A stretch of DNA of 13,812 bases, from the NCBI GenBank assembly GCA_044349205.1, contig JBIKRJ010000046.1, positions 1 through 13,812 on the forward strand, written 5' to 3'. The position numbers were made by a program, and so were the translations under genes. A model generated the notes under the pieces. It saw nothing but the letters and a program-made list of their open reading frames with translations. It ran no database searches and was not told the origin of the DNA. Source of the stretch: UBA9547 sp044349205 (GTDB taxonomy: Bacteria > Bacteroidota > Bacteroidia > Cytophagales > UBA9547). Shown piece after piece: positions 7,032-13,796 of this stretch (the stretch's first letter is position 1; every line of letters starts with the position of its first letter).

Positions 7032-7901
7032 ATGATTGCCTATTTTTTAGCGCTACCCTTCATTTACCTACTTGCAGCCCTGCCATTTTCGGTATTGTAT
7101 CTTTTTTCCGACTTTTTATATTTTTTGGTATATCGGGTGTTTGGCTATCGCAGAAAAGTAGTAGAAGAAAATTTACGCAACTCGTTTCCCGAAAAATCGA
7201 AAGCTGAAATTGAGGCCATTTCCCAAAAATACTATCGCTACCTGTGCGATTTGATTCTTGAGTCTTTGAAAAAACTGAACATCGACGAAAAAACTGCTTT
7301 GAAGCATTGCTCCATGGCGCCGCACCCTGTTTTGGACAAACTAAGAGCCGAAAACAAAAGTGTGATAATCTTAATGGGACACTATGGCAACTGGGAATGG
7401 GCAGGTTCCACCTTCAGCCTTTCTACACAATACCAGCTGTATGTGGTGTATAAAACACTTTCGAATCCCCATTTTGAAAAGTTGATGTGCAAAACGCGCA
7501 CGATGTTTGGCACCCGCCTCATCAAAATGGAAAACACTCTGAAAGACATTCTCCAAAACAAAAACAATCCATCGGCGTATGCTTTCATCGCCGACCAAAC
7601 GCCATTTCCGCAACATGCCTACTGGACTACTTTTTTAAACCAAGACACTCCCCTTTTTACGGGTGCCGAAAAAATTGCCAAAAAACTGAATTTCCCAGTG
7701 GTTTTTGTGAACATCGTCAGAGAAAGCCGCGGACAATATAGAATACATGAGGAATTGCTCTTTGAAAACCCAAAAGACACCCACGAAAACCAGATTACGG
7801 AAACCTACATTCGGCGATTGGAACAAGAAATTATTAAAATGCCCGAAACTTGGCTTTGGTCGCACCGAAGGTGGAAATACAAGAGAGAAATAAAAGACTA
7901 A
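7032..7901 (+). CDS. LpxL/HtrB-type lipid A acyltransferase
   Basis: Membrane-bound acyltransferase that adds secondary acyl chains to lipid A or a related lipid on the cytoplasmic face of the inner membrane. At 289 residues it has an N-terminal hydrophobic anchor (1-35). It also has the VVEENLRNSFPE segment (43-54), the catalytic H-x4-E as HYGNWE (His117, Glu122) preceded by VIILMG, an IADQTP segment and the C-terminal WLWSHRRWK typical of the family. It starts 31 bp after queE on the same strand. Which acyl donor and lipid acceptor it uses cannot be read from the sequence; ornithine or other aminolipid acylation is a possible alternative. Confidence 0.87.
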   Translation: MIAYFLALPFIYLLAALPFSVLYLFSDFLYFLVYRVFGYRRKVVEENLRNSFPEKSKAEIEAISQKYYRYLCDLILESLKKLNIDEKTALKHCSMAPHPVLDKLRAENKSVIILMGHYGNWEWAGSTFSLSTQYQLYVVYKTLSNPHFEKLMCKTRTMFGTRLIKMENTLKDILQNKNNPSAYAFIADQTPFPQHAYWTTFLNQDTPLFTGAEKIAKKLNFPVVFVNIVRESRGQYRIHEELLFENPKDTHENQITETYIRRLEQEIIKMPETWLWSHRRWKYKREIKD

Positions 7902-7955
7902 ATGAAGATGTCACAAGACATTTTAATAGAAAAAAGCAAACCCAAAACGCGATGA
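7902..7955 (+). CDS. 17-codon mini-ORF bridging the acyltransferase and desaturase genes
   Basis: ATG (7902) follows directly after the acyltransferase TAA. The frame encodes MKMSQDILIEKSKPKTR and stops at TGA (7953-7955), which overlaps the desaturase ATG as ATGA. It therefore exactly fills the 50-bp gap. It may only serve to hand ribosomes from one gene to the next, or it may be chance. A weak hairpin (AGATGTC 7906-7912 with GACATTT 7917-7923) lies inside it. Existence as a translated peptide is unproven. Confidence 0.3.
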   Translation: MKMSQDILIEKSKPKTR

Positions 7956-8971
7956 AAACCGACAAAGCTTTGATATTGGCGACAAGAGCATTTACCAAAG
8001 AAAACCGCTTGCTTAGTTGGTGGTATGTGCTTTCGACCGTGACGCTGCTGGTGTTGAGTTTGTCTCTTACTTATTGGAATTTGTCAGCATATCTCAAACC
8101 TGTTTTCAGTGTATTGTCGGGTTTGTTGCTAGTGCGCATGTTTGTAATTTACCACGACCATCAACATCATGCTATTTTACATCAATCAAAGCTGGCAAAT
8201 GCCATCATGCAATGTTTTGGCCTCTACATTTTAGCGCCTTCCAGCATTTGGAAACGTTCGCACGATTTTCACCACAAACACAATTCAAAATTGCATGTTA
8301 GCGACATCGGTTCCTTTACCACCGTCACGCTGAACGAATACCTGGCGATGAACAAAGAAGAACGTTTCATGTATTTGCTTTTGCGCCATCCTATCAACAT
8401 TTTGTTCAGTTACCTCACTGTTTTCATGTATTCCTTCTGCATTCATTCTTTTTTCAACAGCACAAAAAAGCACCTCGATTGCGGATTGGCATTGCTACTT
8501 CATTTCGGTTTCGGATTTTTACTTTATCATTTTAGTGGAATAACAGCTTTGCTTTTTACCCTCATTGTTCCGCATACCATCGCTTGTTTGATAGGAAACT
8601 ACCTTTTTTACGCCCAACACAATTTTCCCGAGGCAGAATTTAAAATTTCCGATTGGAACTACGAACACGCTGCCTTAAACTCGACTAGCTATTTCAAAAT
8701 GAACCCCGTTATGAAGTGGTTTACTGCCAACATTGGCTACCATCATGTCCATCACCTCAACTCAAGAATACCTTTTTACCGATTGGAAGAAACTATCAAA
8801 AACATGCCCGAACTGGAAAATGCACCTGTTACAACTTTTCATCCAAAAGACATTATAAAATGTTTGCGCTTAAAGGTGTGGGACACCAATTCGGGTAAAA
8901 TGATAGGCCTAAAAGAAATACAGCTTTCGGAAGAAAACGAAAAAAGGCAATTGGTTTCGATAGCCAGCTAA
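7952..8971 (+). CDS. Membrane fatty-acid desaturase
   Basis: Di-iron membrane desaturase of 339 residues, introducing a double bond into fatty acyl chains. The three His boxes are present: HDHQHH, HDFHHKHN and, near the C-terminal end, HHVHH, with at least four hydrophobic segments between and around them. The ATG at 7952 gives MKTDKALILATRAFTKENRLL, a soluble lead into the first membrane segment. The frame is open further upstream to 7850 inside the acyltransferase gene, but that extension would overlap it by 50 bp and is unlikely. Its operon position behind a lipid A-type acyltransferase suggests a shared role in membrane lipid composition. Position of the double bond is not predictable here. 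Confidence 0.88.
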   Translation: MKTDKALILATRAFTKENRLLSWWYVLSTVTLLVLSLSLTYWNLSAYLKPVFSVLSGLLLVRMFVIYHDHQHHAILHQSKLANAIMQCFGLYILAPSSIWKRSHDFHHKHNSKLHVSDIGSFTTVTLNEYLAMNKEERFMYLLLRHPINILFSYLTVFMYSFCIHSFFNSTKKHLDCGLALLLHFGFGFLLYHFSGITALLFTLIVPHTIACLIGNYLFYAQHNFPEAEFKISDWNYEHAALNSTSYFKMNPVMKWFTANIGYHHVHHLNSRIPFYRLEETIKNMPELENAPVTTFHPKDIIKCLRLKVWDTNSGKMIGLKEIQLSEENEKRQLVSIAS

Positions 8972-9001
8972 GGTTGCTTTTTCAGCAATTTCAGAATCCT
9001 T

Positions 9002-10066
9002 TCATTCCAAATTGTATCGCGCCATAATGGGAAAATGGTCTGACGCTTTCATGTCGCAAAACGTATCAAACTTTTTTATGCGGATTGTTTTATTGAAAAA
9101 CTGATTGTCGATACGCAAAAAAGACATTTTTCCGTTGTAGCTGAATCCCAAACCTTTACCCGCTTCCTCAAAGGCATTACAATAATATTTTTTCATAATA
9201 TTGTAGGAATAGCCATAAGGCAAATCGTTCCAGTCGCCGCAAATAATGACTTTGTGAGGCGAAGACTTGGCCGCTTTCAATACCTTTTCTATTTGTCTTG
9301 CCCGTTTTTGAAACCCTTCTTTTAGTTTGCTGTACAACCCCCCGTTTTCGCCTTCTTCTATCTTCAACACTTTCTTTTCGTCGATGCTCATAGATTCGAG
9401 GTGCAGATTGAAAATACGGATGGTCTCACTCTGAATCTTGACATCGATATAAATAGCCATGTTGTTGCTTGCCTGTTTGAATAGAATATCGCCTGTTTTT
9501 TCAATTTTGAACTTTGAAAAAATGGCCATGCCAAACATGCCACCGCCATCGTCGCGTTTCACTACATGAAAATAATAATGTGGATAACCTGCCGCATTCA
9601 GCTTGCCCACCATGTCTAAATAATCGGTTCGTTTGTTTTGATAAAACTCTTGAAAACACACAATATCGGGATTGGTTTGCTTACTTAGCCAGTCCACTAT
9701 TTTTTCTCCCGAATGTTCTTTTTGGTTTTTCCACGATGCATAGGCATTGAACACTCGCACGTTGTAACTCATCACATCAAAATCGCCCGATGATTTTATC
9801 GCATAGTCTTCGCCATTGCCCAAGGCAAGCGTACTTTTCACGTAGCCTGCTCCCGACACCAATACAAATGCCGAGATAACGGCTTTCCATTTGCCAAAAA
9901 ATAACCAAAAAAACACGAAAAAAACATTGAGCGCTATCGCAAAAGGCACTAAATACGAAACAAAACCGGCCAGCCAATACTTATCGGGCGAGATACCGGT
10001 AGCTCCGAAAATGGCAAGGCTCAATACGGCCACCACTATGTTCAATATGGTAAAAAGTAAAAACAA
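9002..10066 (-). CDS. Membrane-anchored endonuclease/exonuclease/phosphatase (EEP) family protein
   Basis: The product has two or three hydrophobic segments at the N-terminus (about 1-80) and an EEP-fold domain after about residue 95. The catalytic landmarks are all visible: MSYNVRVFN (Asn102), IVCFQEF (Glu140), FNLHLES (His222), ICGDWNDLP (Asp278, Asn280) and ASDHFPI (Asp343, His344). Family members cleave phosphodiester or phosphomonoester bonds in nucleic acids, inositol lipids or sphingolipids; the substrate here is unknown. No in-frame ATG exists between the upstream TAA and the first membrane segment. The likely start is TTG at 10066, giving 354 residues, with ATT further upstream as an alternative. 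It is convergent with the desaturase gene. Confidence 0.82.
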   Translation of the reverse strand: MFLLFTILNIVVAVLSLAIFGATGISPDKYWLAGFVSYLVPFAIALNVFFVFFWLFFGKWKAVISAFVLVSGAGYVKSTLALGNGEDYAIKSSGDFDVMSYNVRVFNAYASWKNQKEHSGEKIVDWLSKQTNPDIVCFQEFYQNKRTDYLDMVGKLNAAGYPHYYFHVVKRDDGGGMFGMAIFSKFKIEKTGDILFKQASNNMAIYIDVKIQSETIRIFNLHLESMSIDEKKVLKIEEGENGGLYSKLKEGFQKRARQIEKVLKAAKSSPHKVIICGDWNDLPYGYSYNIMKKYYCNAFEEAGKGLGFSYNGKMSFLRIDNQFFNKTIRIKKFDTFCDMKASDHFPIMARYNLE

Positions 10067-10067
10067 A

Positions 10068-10100
10068 TTAGGTGCAACCCAAGCACGAATTTAACAGCAT
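10068..10100 (-). CDS. 10-codon mini-ORF just before the EEP gene
   Basis: On the minus strand an ATG at 10100 opens MLLNSCLGCT and stops at TAA (10070-10068), one base before the TTG start proposed for the EEP gene. It may provide translational coupling to the non-ATG start. Alternatively it marks the true start of the EEP gene separated by a frameshift or a sequencing error. No support beyond position. Confidence 0.25.
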   Translation of the reverse strand: MLLNSCLGCT

Positions 10101-10177
10101 TCGGGTACAAGAGAAAAAAAACAAAAATGTAGTTTTGGTTTAAATGCCAATATTTGCCAATTGGATACCAAAAAATC

Positions 10178-11140
10178 ATGCGCAATTTTCATCCAAAAAT
10201 CGTATTTCTAGATGCTGGCACCTTTTACGGCTCCCCTTCCATAGCCGAAATGTTGCTCCCTCTAGGTCAGGTAGCATTATACGAATACACCAGTCCAAAA
10301 GAAGTAGTGGAGCGAATCGCAGAGGCCCACATCGTACTCACCAACAAGGTGGTGTTAGATGAAAATATATTTTCTCGTTGTCCTGAATTGAAACTCATTT
10401 GTGTAACCGCCACTGGCACAAACAATATAGATTTGGATGCGGCAAAAAGAAGAAACATCCAAGTAAAAAATGCTGCAGGATATTCCACCCACAGCGTTGC
10501 CCAAACGACTTTGGCAATGGTTTTGCATCTTGTGATGCGGCTACACGCGCGACGTTCTTTCGTGGAAACCTCTTACCCACAACATCCTTTTTTCACTCAT
10601 TTGCAACCTGGTTTCCAAGAAATAAATGGAAAAACTTGGGGAATAATTGGACTGGGTGCAATAGGAAGTCAGGTTGCAAAAATTGCCAATGCCTTGGGTG
10701 CGAAAGTGGTGTACCACTCTCCCAGCGGTAGGCAAAAAACTAACGAATACTCGCACCTGACCCTTTTAGAATTGCTTTCCAGCTCAGATATCATCAGCAT
10801 TCACAGCCCATTGAATGAGTTTACCAAAAATTTGATAGGCCAAAAAGAATTGGCTATATGCAAACCCACTGCCCTTTTGATAAATGTGGCAAGGGGCGGA
10901 ATAGTAGAAGAATTGGCTTTGGCAAAAGCACTTGACAATGATGAACTCGGAGGTGCTGGTGTAGATGTATATTCCGTAGAACCAATACAACCCGATAACC
11001 CACTACTACACCTAAAAAACAAAGAAAAGCTTCTTCTTACCCCCCACATAGCATGGGGAAGCTACGAGGCCAGGCACAAACTGATGGAAATAACATGTGG
11101 AAACATTGAGGAATTTCTGAAAGAGCAAAAGATATGTTAA
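10178..11140 (+). CDS. D-isomer-specific 2-hydroxyacid dehydrogenase
   Basis: A 320-residue NAD(P)-dependent oxidoreductase interconverting a 2-oxoacid and a D-2-hydroxyacid. The Rossmann signature GIIGLGAIGSQVAK has G-x-G-x2-G at 158-163. The catalytic trio is Arg239 (NVARGGIVEE), Glu268 (DVYSVEP) and His290 (LLTPHIAWGS). The C-terminal pattern TPHIAWGSYEAR resembles hydroxypyruvate/glycerate dehydrogenases (HprA-like). The second beta strand ends YHSPSGRQK without the acidic residue typical of NAD-specific enzymes, hinting at NADPH use (inference). ATG 10178 starts MRNFHPKIVFLDAGTFYG, matching the family; an in-frame TTG at 10154 would add eight residues. It is divergent from the EEP gene, with a 111-bp gap that contains no clear promoter consensus. 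Confidence 0.87.
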   Translation: MRNFHPKIVFLDAGTFYGSPSIAEMLLPLGQVALYEYTSPKEVVERIAEAHIVLTNKVVLDENIFSRCPELKLICVTATGTNNIDLDAAKRRNIQVKNAAGYSTHSVAQTTLAMVLHLVMRLHARRSFVETSYPQHPFFTHLQPGFQEINGKTWGIIGLGAIGSQVAKIANALGAKVVYHSPSGRQKTNEYSHLTLLELLSSSDIISIHSPLNEFTKNLIGQKELAICKPTALLINVARGGIVEELALAKALDNDELGGAGVDVYSVEPIQPDNPLLHLKNKEKLLLTPHIAWGSYEARHKLMEITCGNIEEFLKEQKIC

Positions 11141-11151
11141 AGTTTTAAATT

Positions 11152-11182
11152 TTTATTTACAGCGTATATTTTACTATTTTTG
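11152..11182 (+). promoter_or_regulatory. Candidate promoter for the DAHP synthase fusion gene
   Basis: TATTTTTG (11175-11182) matches the -7 element TAnnTTTG exactly. TTTA (11152-11155), one base off TTTG, lies exactly 19 bp upstream. Predicted transcription would begin about 60 nt before the ATG at 11253. I saw no Phe/Tyr/Trp-rich leader peptide or attenuator in that leader. Confidence 0.5.
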
Positions 11183-11252
11183 CACACTTTTTGCCCTTTT
11201 AAAAAACGTTTGGCATTAGTAACGAGTTATTAAAGTAAAAATTTACTAAGAG

Positions 11253-12344
11253 ATGGAAAATATAAACCCTTTGAGCAAGTGGGTGAAAACCAACCGTAAA
11301 ACCTTGGTCATTGCAGGTCCTTGCAGTGTGGAATCGCCTGAACAATTTATGGCCACCGCCAAGGAAGTAAAAGCCTTGAATGTGGACGTATTGCGTGGCG
11401 GCATCTGGAAACCCCGCACTCGTCCCGGCGGTTTCGAAGGTCGCGGATTGGAAGCCTTGAAATGGATTAAAGATGTAAAAGAAGAAACTGGCTTGCCTTT
11501 TGCCACGGAAGTAGGTTCGCCAGAACACGTGGAACTGGCTCTAAAATACAATGTGGACATCCTATGGATTGGCGCGCGCACTACGGTAAACCCTTTTACC
11601 ATGCAGCACATCGCCGATGCGTTGAAAGGAGTAGATGTTCCTGTATTGGTAAAAAACCCCGTAAACCCCGATTTGGCTCTTTGGATTGGAGGAATTGAGC
11701 GTATTTACAATGCAGGCATCAAAAATATTGGCGCCATTCACCGTGGTTTTACTTCATTCGAAAAAGCCAAATACCGCAACCTTCCCAATTGGCAAATTGG
11801 TATGGAATTGAAAAGACAGTTTCCCGACCTTCCTTTGATATGCGACCCAAGCCACATAGCCGGAAATAGAGACTTGATTGAGGAAGTATGCCAGCGTGCG
11901 ATGGATTTGGATTTCGATGGTTTGATGATTGAATCGCACATCAATCCTTCTGTTGCTTTGAGCGACGCCTCGCAACAAGTAACGCCTGAAAGTTTGGGGC
12001 AAATTCTGAACAACCTGATTATCAAATCAGAAACTTCTACCAACGCCGAATTTATTAGTCAATTGGAGGCACTTCGGGGCCAAATAGACAAGCTGGACAA
12101 GGAGTTGGTAGAAGTACTTTCTGCCCGCATGAACTTGGCCGACAAAATAGGCGAATACAAAAAAGAAAACAGTGTCACCACCTTCCAACAAAGCCGTTGG
12201 GAAGAGATTTACAACACCCGCCGCGATTGGGCCAACAAGATGAACTTAAATCCCGACTTCGTCTCCGAAGTGTTCAAATCGGTGCATGCCGAATCGGTCA
12301 GAAGACAAGAAGAAATCATCAGCAGTCTTTCCGAAAACGCTTAA
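11253..12344 (+). CDS. Bifunctional DAHP synthase / chorismate mutase
   Basis: A 363-residue fusion. Residues about 1-255 are a DAHP synthase of the Ib (KDO8P synthase-like) type that joins erythrose 4-phosphate and phosphoenolpyruvate at the entry to the shikimate pathway. Its motifs are AGPCSVES (21-28), RGGIWKPRTRPGGFEG (48-63), IGARTTVNPF (107-115), VKNPVNPD (133-140) and DPSHIAG (198-204). Residues about 265-355 are an AroQ-type chorismate mutase (LEALRGQIDKLDKELVEVLS, ARMNLADKIGEYKK), which turns chorismate into prephenate. The two are joined by a short Ser/Thr-rich linker. This order is known in Bacteroidota, where the mutase domain is thought to give feedback control by prephenate or chorismate. 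aroB follows 65 bp downstream behind a terminator-like hairpin. Confidence 0.95.
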   Translation: MENINPLSKWVKTNRKTLVIAGPCSVESPEQFMATAKEVKALNVDVLRGGIWKPRTRPGGFEGRGLEALKWIKDVKEETGLPFATEVGSPEHVELALKYNVDILWIGARTTVNPFTMQHIADALKGVDVPVLVKNPVNPDLALWIGGIERIYNAGIKNIGAIHRGFTSFEKAKYRNLPNWQIGMELKRQFPDLPLICDPSHIAGNRDLIEEVCQRAMDLDFDGLMIESHINPSVALSDASQQVTPESLGQILNNLIIKSETSTNAEFISQLEALRGQIDKLDKELVEVLSARMNLADKIGEYKKENSVTTFQQSRWEEIYNTRRDWANKMNLNPDFVSEVFKSVHAESVRRQEEIISSLSENA

Positions 12345-12374
12345 CACCTTTTCTCGCAAAAAATCGTTAAAATT

Positions 12375-12406
12375 GCCCTCGCCAACCAGCGGGGGCTTTT
12401 TATTTT
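12375..12406 (+). terminator. Intrinsic terminator abutting the aroB start
   Basis: GCCCTCGC (12375-12382) pairs with GCGGGGGC (12389-12396) over 8 bp with one G-U pair and a CAACCA loop, then TTTTTATTTT (12397-12406). It has every feature of a strong intrinsic terminator for the DAHP synthase fusion gene. The aroB ATG is at 12410, three bases after the T-run. Confidence 0.8.
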
Positions 12407-12409
12407 CGC

Positions 12410-13480
12410 ATGAACCACATCATCATCAGTCAAGACTATCGCACCGCGATTACCCAGTTTCTCCAAAGCAAAAAGTATTCGCAAATAGTCGTCCTGACCG
12501 ACGAAAATACACACAAGTACTGCTACAACCGCCTGAATTTCAAAGATTTCCTACCCACACACGAAGTTATTCAGATTAAAAGCGGCGAGGAGGAAAAAAA
12601 CCTGAAGACGTGCAGCCACATTTGGCAAAAAATGACCGAATGGGAACTGGACAGAAAAGCCTTGCTCGTCAACTTGGGCGGTGGTGTCATTGGCGACATG
12701 GGCGGCTTTTGCGCCAGCACCTACAAGCGCGGCATCGATTTTATCCAAATCCCCACCACCCTACTCTCTATGGTCGACGCCAGCGTGGGCGGTAAACTAG
12801 GAATCGATTTTCATGCATTCAAAAACCACATCGGGGTTTTCCGTGTGCCAGATGCGGTCATCGTTTCTACCCCTTTTCTGGAAACCTTGCCCAAGAGCGA
12901 ATTGCGTTCCGGCTTTGCCGAGATCGTGAAACATTGTTTGATAGCCGATGCCAACAAGTGGCAGCAGTTGTCAGTCGTCAGTCCTCAGTCGTCAGATTCT
13001 TTTATAGATGGTGTCGATTGGGACGATCTGGTGCGCCATTCTATCCAAATAAAAGACCGCATTACTACCGAAGACCCTACCGAAAAAGGACTAAGGAAAA
13101 TCCTCAACTTCGGGCACACGTTGGGTCATGCCGTGGAAAGTTTTTATTTGAACAGCGACAAAAAGCTGCTGCACGGCGAAGCCATTGCCGTGGGCATGGT
13201 GTGCGAATCGTACCTTTCGAAGCAACGAAACCTGATTTCCGAAACCGACTTGCTGCAAATCGTGGATTACATACAAAGCGTCTATGGCAAAGCCGAACTT
13301 TCTGTTCACCATTTTGATGCCATCATTGAACTGACCAAGCAAGACAAAAAGAACGAATACAACGAAGTACAGTTTGCCCTCATCGGCCCTATCGGCACCT
13401 GTGGTTACGGCATCAAAGTAACTGATGCGGAAATGAAGGAGGCGTTGGAGTATTATTCTAATTATAAAACTAGGCAATAG
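12410..13480 (+). CDS. aroB: 3-dehydroquinate synthase
   Basis: Second shikimate step: converts DAHP to 3-dehydroquinate with NAD+ and a divalent metal, in the cytosol. The 356-residue protein has the NAD-binding LGGGVIGDMGGF (89-100), IPTTLLSMVDASVGGKLGID, the metal-ligand Glu171 in AEIVKH, NFGHTLGHAVE with His236/His240, and HGEAIAVGM with His255. It directly follows the enzyme making its substrate. The segment SVVSPQSSDS (188-197) between KWQQL and the DWDDL helix is a low-complexity insert encoded by a 7-bp tandem repeat. No promoter fits between the terminator and the ATG, so expression depends on read-through or on a promoter inside the upstream gene. Confidence 0.96.
   Translation: MNHIIISQDYRTAITQFLQSKKYSQIVVLTDENTHKYCYNRLNFKDFLPTHEVIQIKSGEEEKNLKTCSHIWQKMTEWELDRKALLVNLGGGVIGDMGGFCASTYKRGIDFIQIPTTLLSMVDASVGGKLGIDFHAFKNHIGVFRVPDAVIVSTPFLETLPKSELRSGFAEIVKHCLIADANKWQQLSVVSPQSSDSFIDGVDWDDLVRHSIQIKDRITTEDPTEKGLRKILNFGHTLGHAVESFYLNSDKKLLHGEAIAVGMVCESYLSKQRNLISETDLLQIVDYIQSVYGKAELSVHHFDAIIELTKQDKKNEYNEVQFALIGPIGTCGYGIKVTDAEMKEALEYYSNYKTRQ
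12971..12995 (+). repeat. Heptanucleotide tandem repeat inside aroB
   Basis: TCAGTCG, TCAGTCC, TCAGTCG and a partial TCAG lie head to tail (about 3.6 copies of a 7-bp unit), beginning exactly at the codon for Ser188 of AroB. The unit has no stop codon in any of the three plus-strand frames. One unit gained or lost would shift the aroB frame. Confidence 0.85.
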
Positions 13481-13612
13481 TTTGTTGGTTAAGAACACCA
13501 ACAATGGCGAAGGGGCTTTCAATTCAATATGATAGCCAAAAAAACTCAGGATAGTGATTCTTCATTCGGAAAACTAGCCCCTATACTTTGTTGGTTAGAA
13601 CAGTAACAAAGG
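13481..13612 (+). repeat. Paired-hairpin repeat element downstream of aroB
   Basis: TTTGTTGGTTAAGAACA (13481-13497) recurs as TTTGTTGGTTAGAACA (13587-13602). Each copy lies in its own hairpin: TTGTTGGT/ACCAACAA (13482-13489 with 13497-13504) and CTTTGTT/AACAAAG (13586-13592 with 13605-13611). Between them AGGGGCT (13511-13517) is complementary to AGCCCCT (13576-13582), giving a nested symmetrical layout. There is no coding frame of note. It could be an intergenic palindromic repeat, a small miniature element or a structured RNA. The first hairpin lacks a T-run, so it is not a classical terminator. Confidence 0.55.
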
Positions 13613-13631
13613 TAAAAGTCCATTAAACAAC

Positions 13632-13662
13632 TTGGACACATGAAAGTAGAGTGTTATTTTTG
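13632..13662 (+). promoter_or_regulatory. Candidate promoter pointing out of the window
   Basis: TTGG (13632-13635) and TATTTTTG (13655-13662) are separated by exactly 19 bp, matching the Bacteroidota -33/-7 layout with a perfect -7 element. Transcription would start around 13668-13672 and leave a leader of roughly 125 nt before the ATG at 13797. In that leader I see no known riboswitch; TGTTAACA (13769-13776) is a short palindrome. Confidence 0.5.
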
Positions 13663-13671
13663 TTAAATAAC
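13653..13671 (+). repeat. Inverted repeat overlapping the promoter -7 element
   Basis: GTTATTT (13653-13659), a 5-bp spacer TTGTT, then AAATAAC (13665-13671): a perfect 7-bp inverted repeat that covers the -7 element and the likely start point. Placement suggests an operator for a dimeric regulator, but A/T-rich palindromes can arise by chance. Confidence 0.4.
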
Positions 13672-13796
13672 GTCCGAGACTTTTATAGGCCTGTTGCAAA
13701 CAAAGGAAAGCACCGCACACCTTAGCTCAGAGGGAGTATAGGCGCAATAAAAGTTGTGGGATTGCCAATGTTAACACCAATTTTTTAAAAAAGACC

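Noticed and set aside
7850..7951. Extended N-terminus of the desaturase starting inside the acyltransferase gene
   Set aside because: It would overlap the acyltransferase C-terminus, including its conserved WLWSHRRWK region, by 52 bp; the Met at 7952 gives a normal desaturase N-terminus.
8974..8988. Terminator after the desaturase gene (TTGCT/AGCAA)
   Set aside because: The stem is only 5 bp and A/T-rich, and no T-run follows it on the plus strand; too weak to call.
13091..13522. Minus-strand ORF of 143 codons opposite the end of aroB
   Set aside because: It lies almost wholly antisense to the conserved aroB coding sequence, and its start falls in the downstream repeat hairpin; a shadow frame.
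13481..13612. Integron attC site
   Set aside because: The GTTA cores in the repeats do not fit GTTRRRY, there are no paired R'/R'' boxes, and no integrase or cassette array is visible.
13715..13785. tRNA-like stretch containing TTAGCTCAG followed by GGGAG
   Set aside because: The D-arm-like words are present, but no matching acceptor, anticodon or T stem can be formed, so it is not a tRNA gene.
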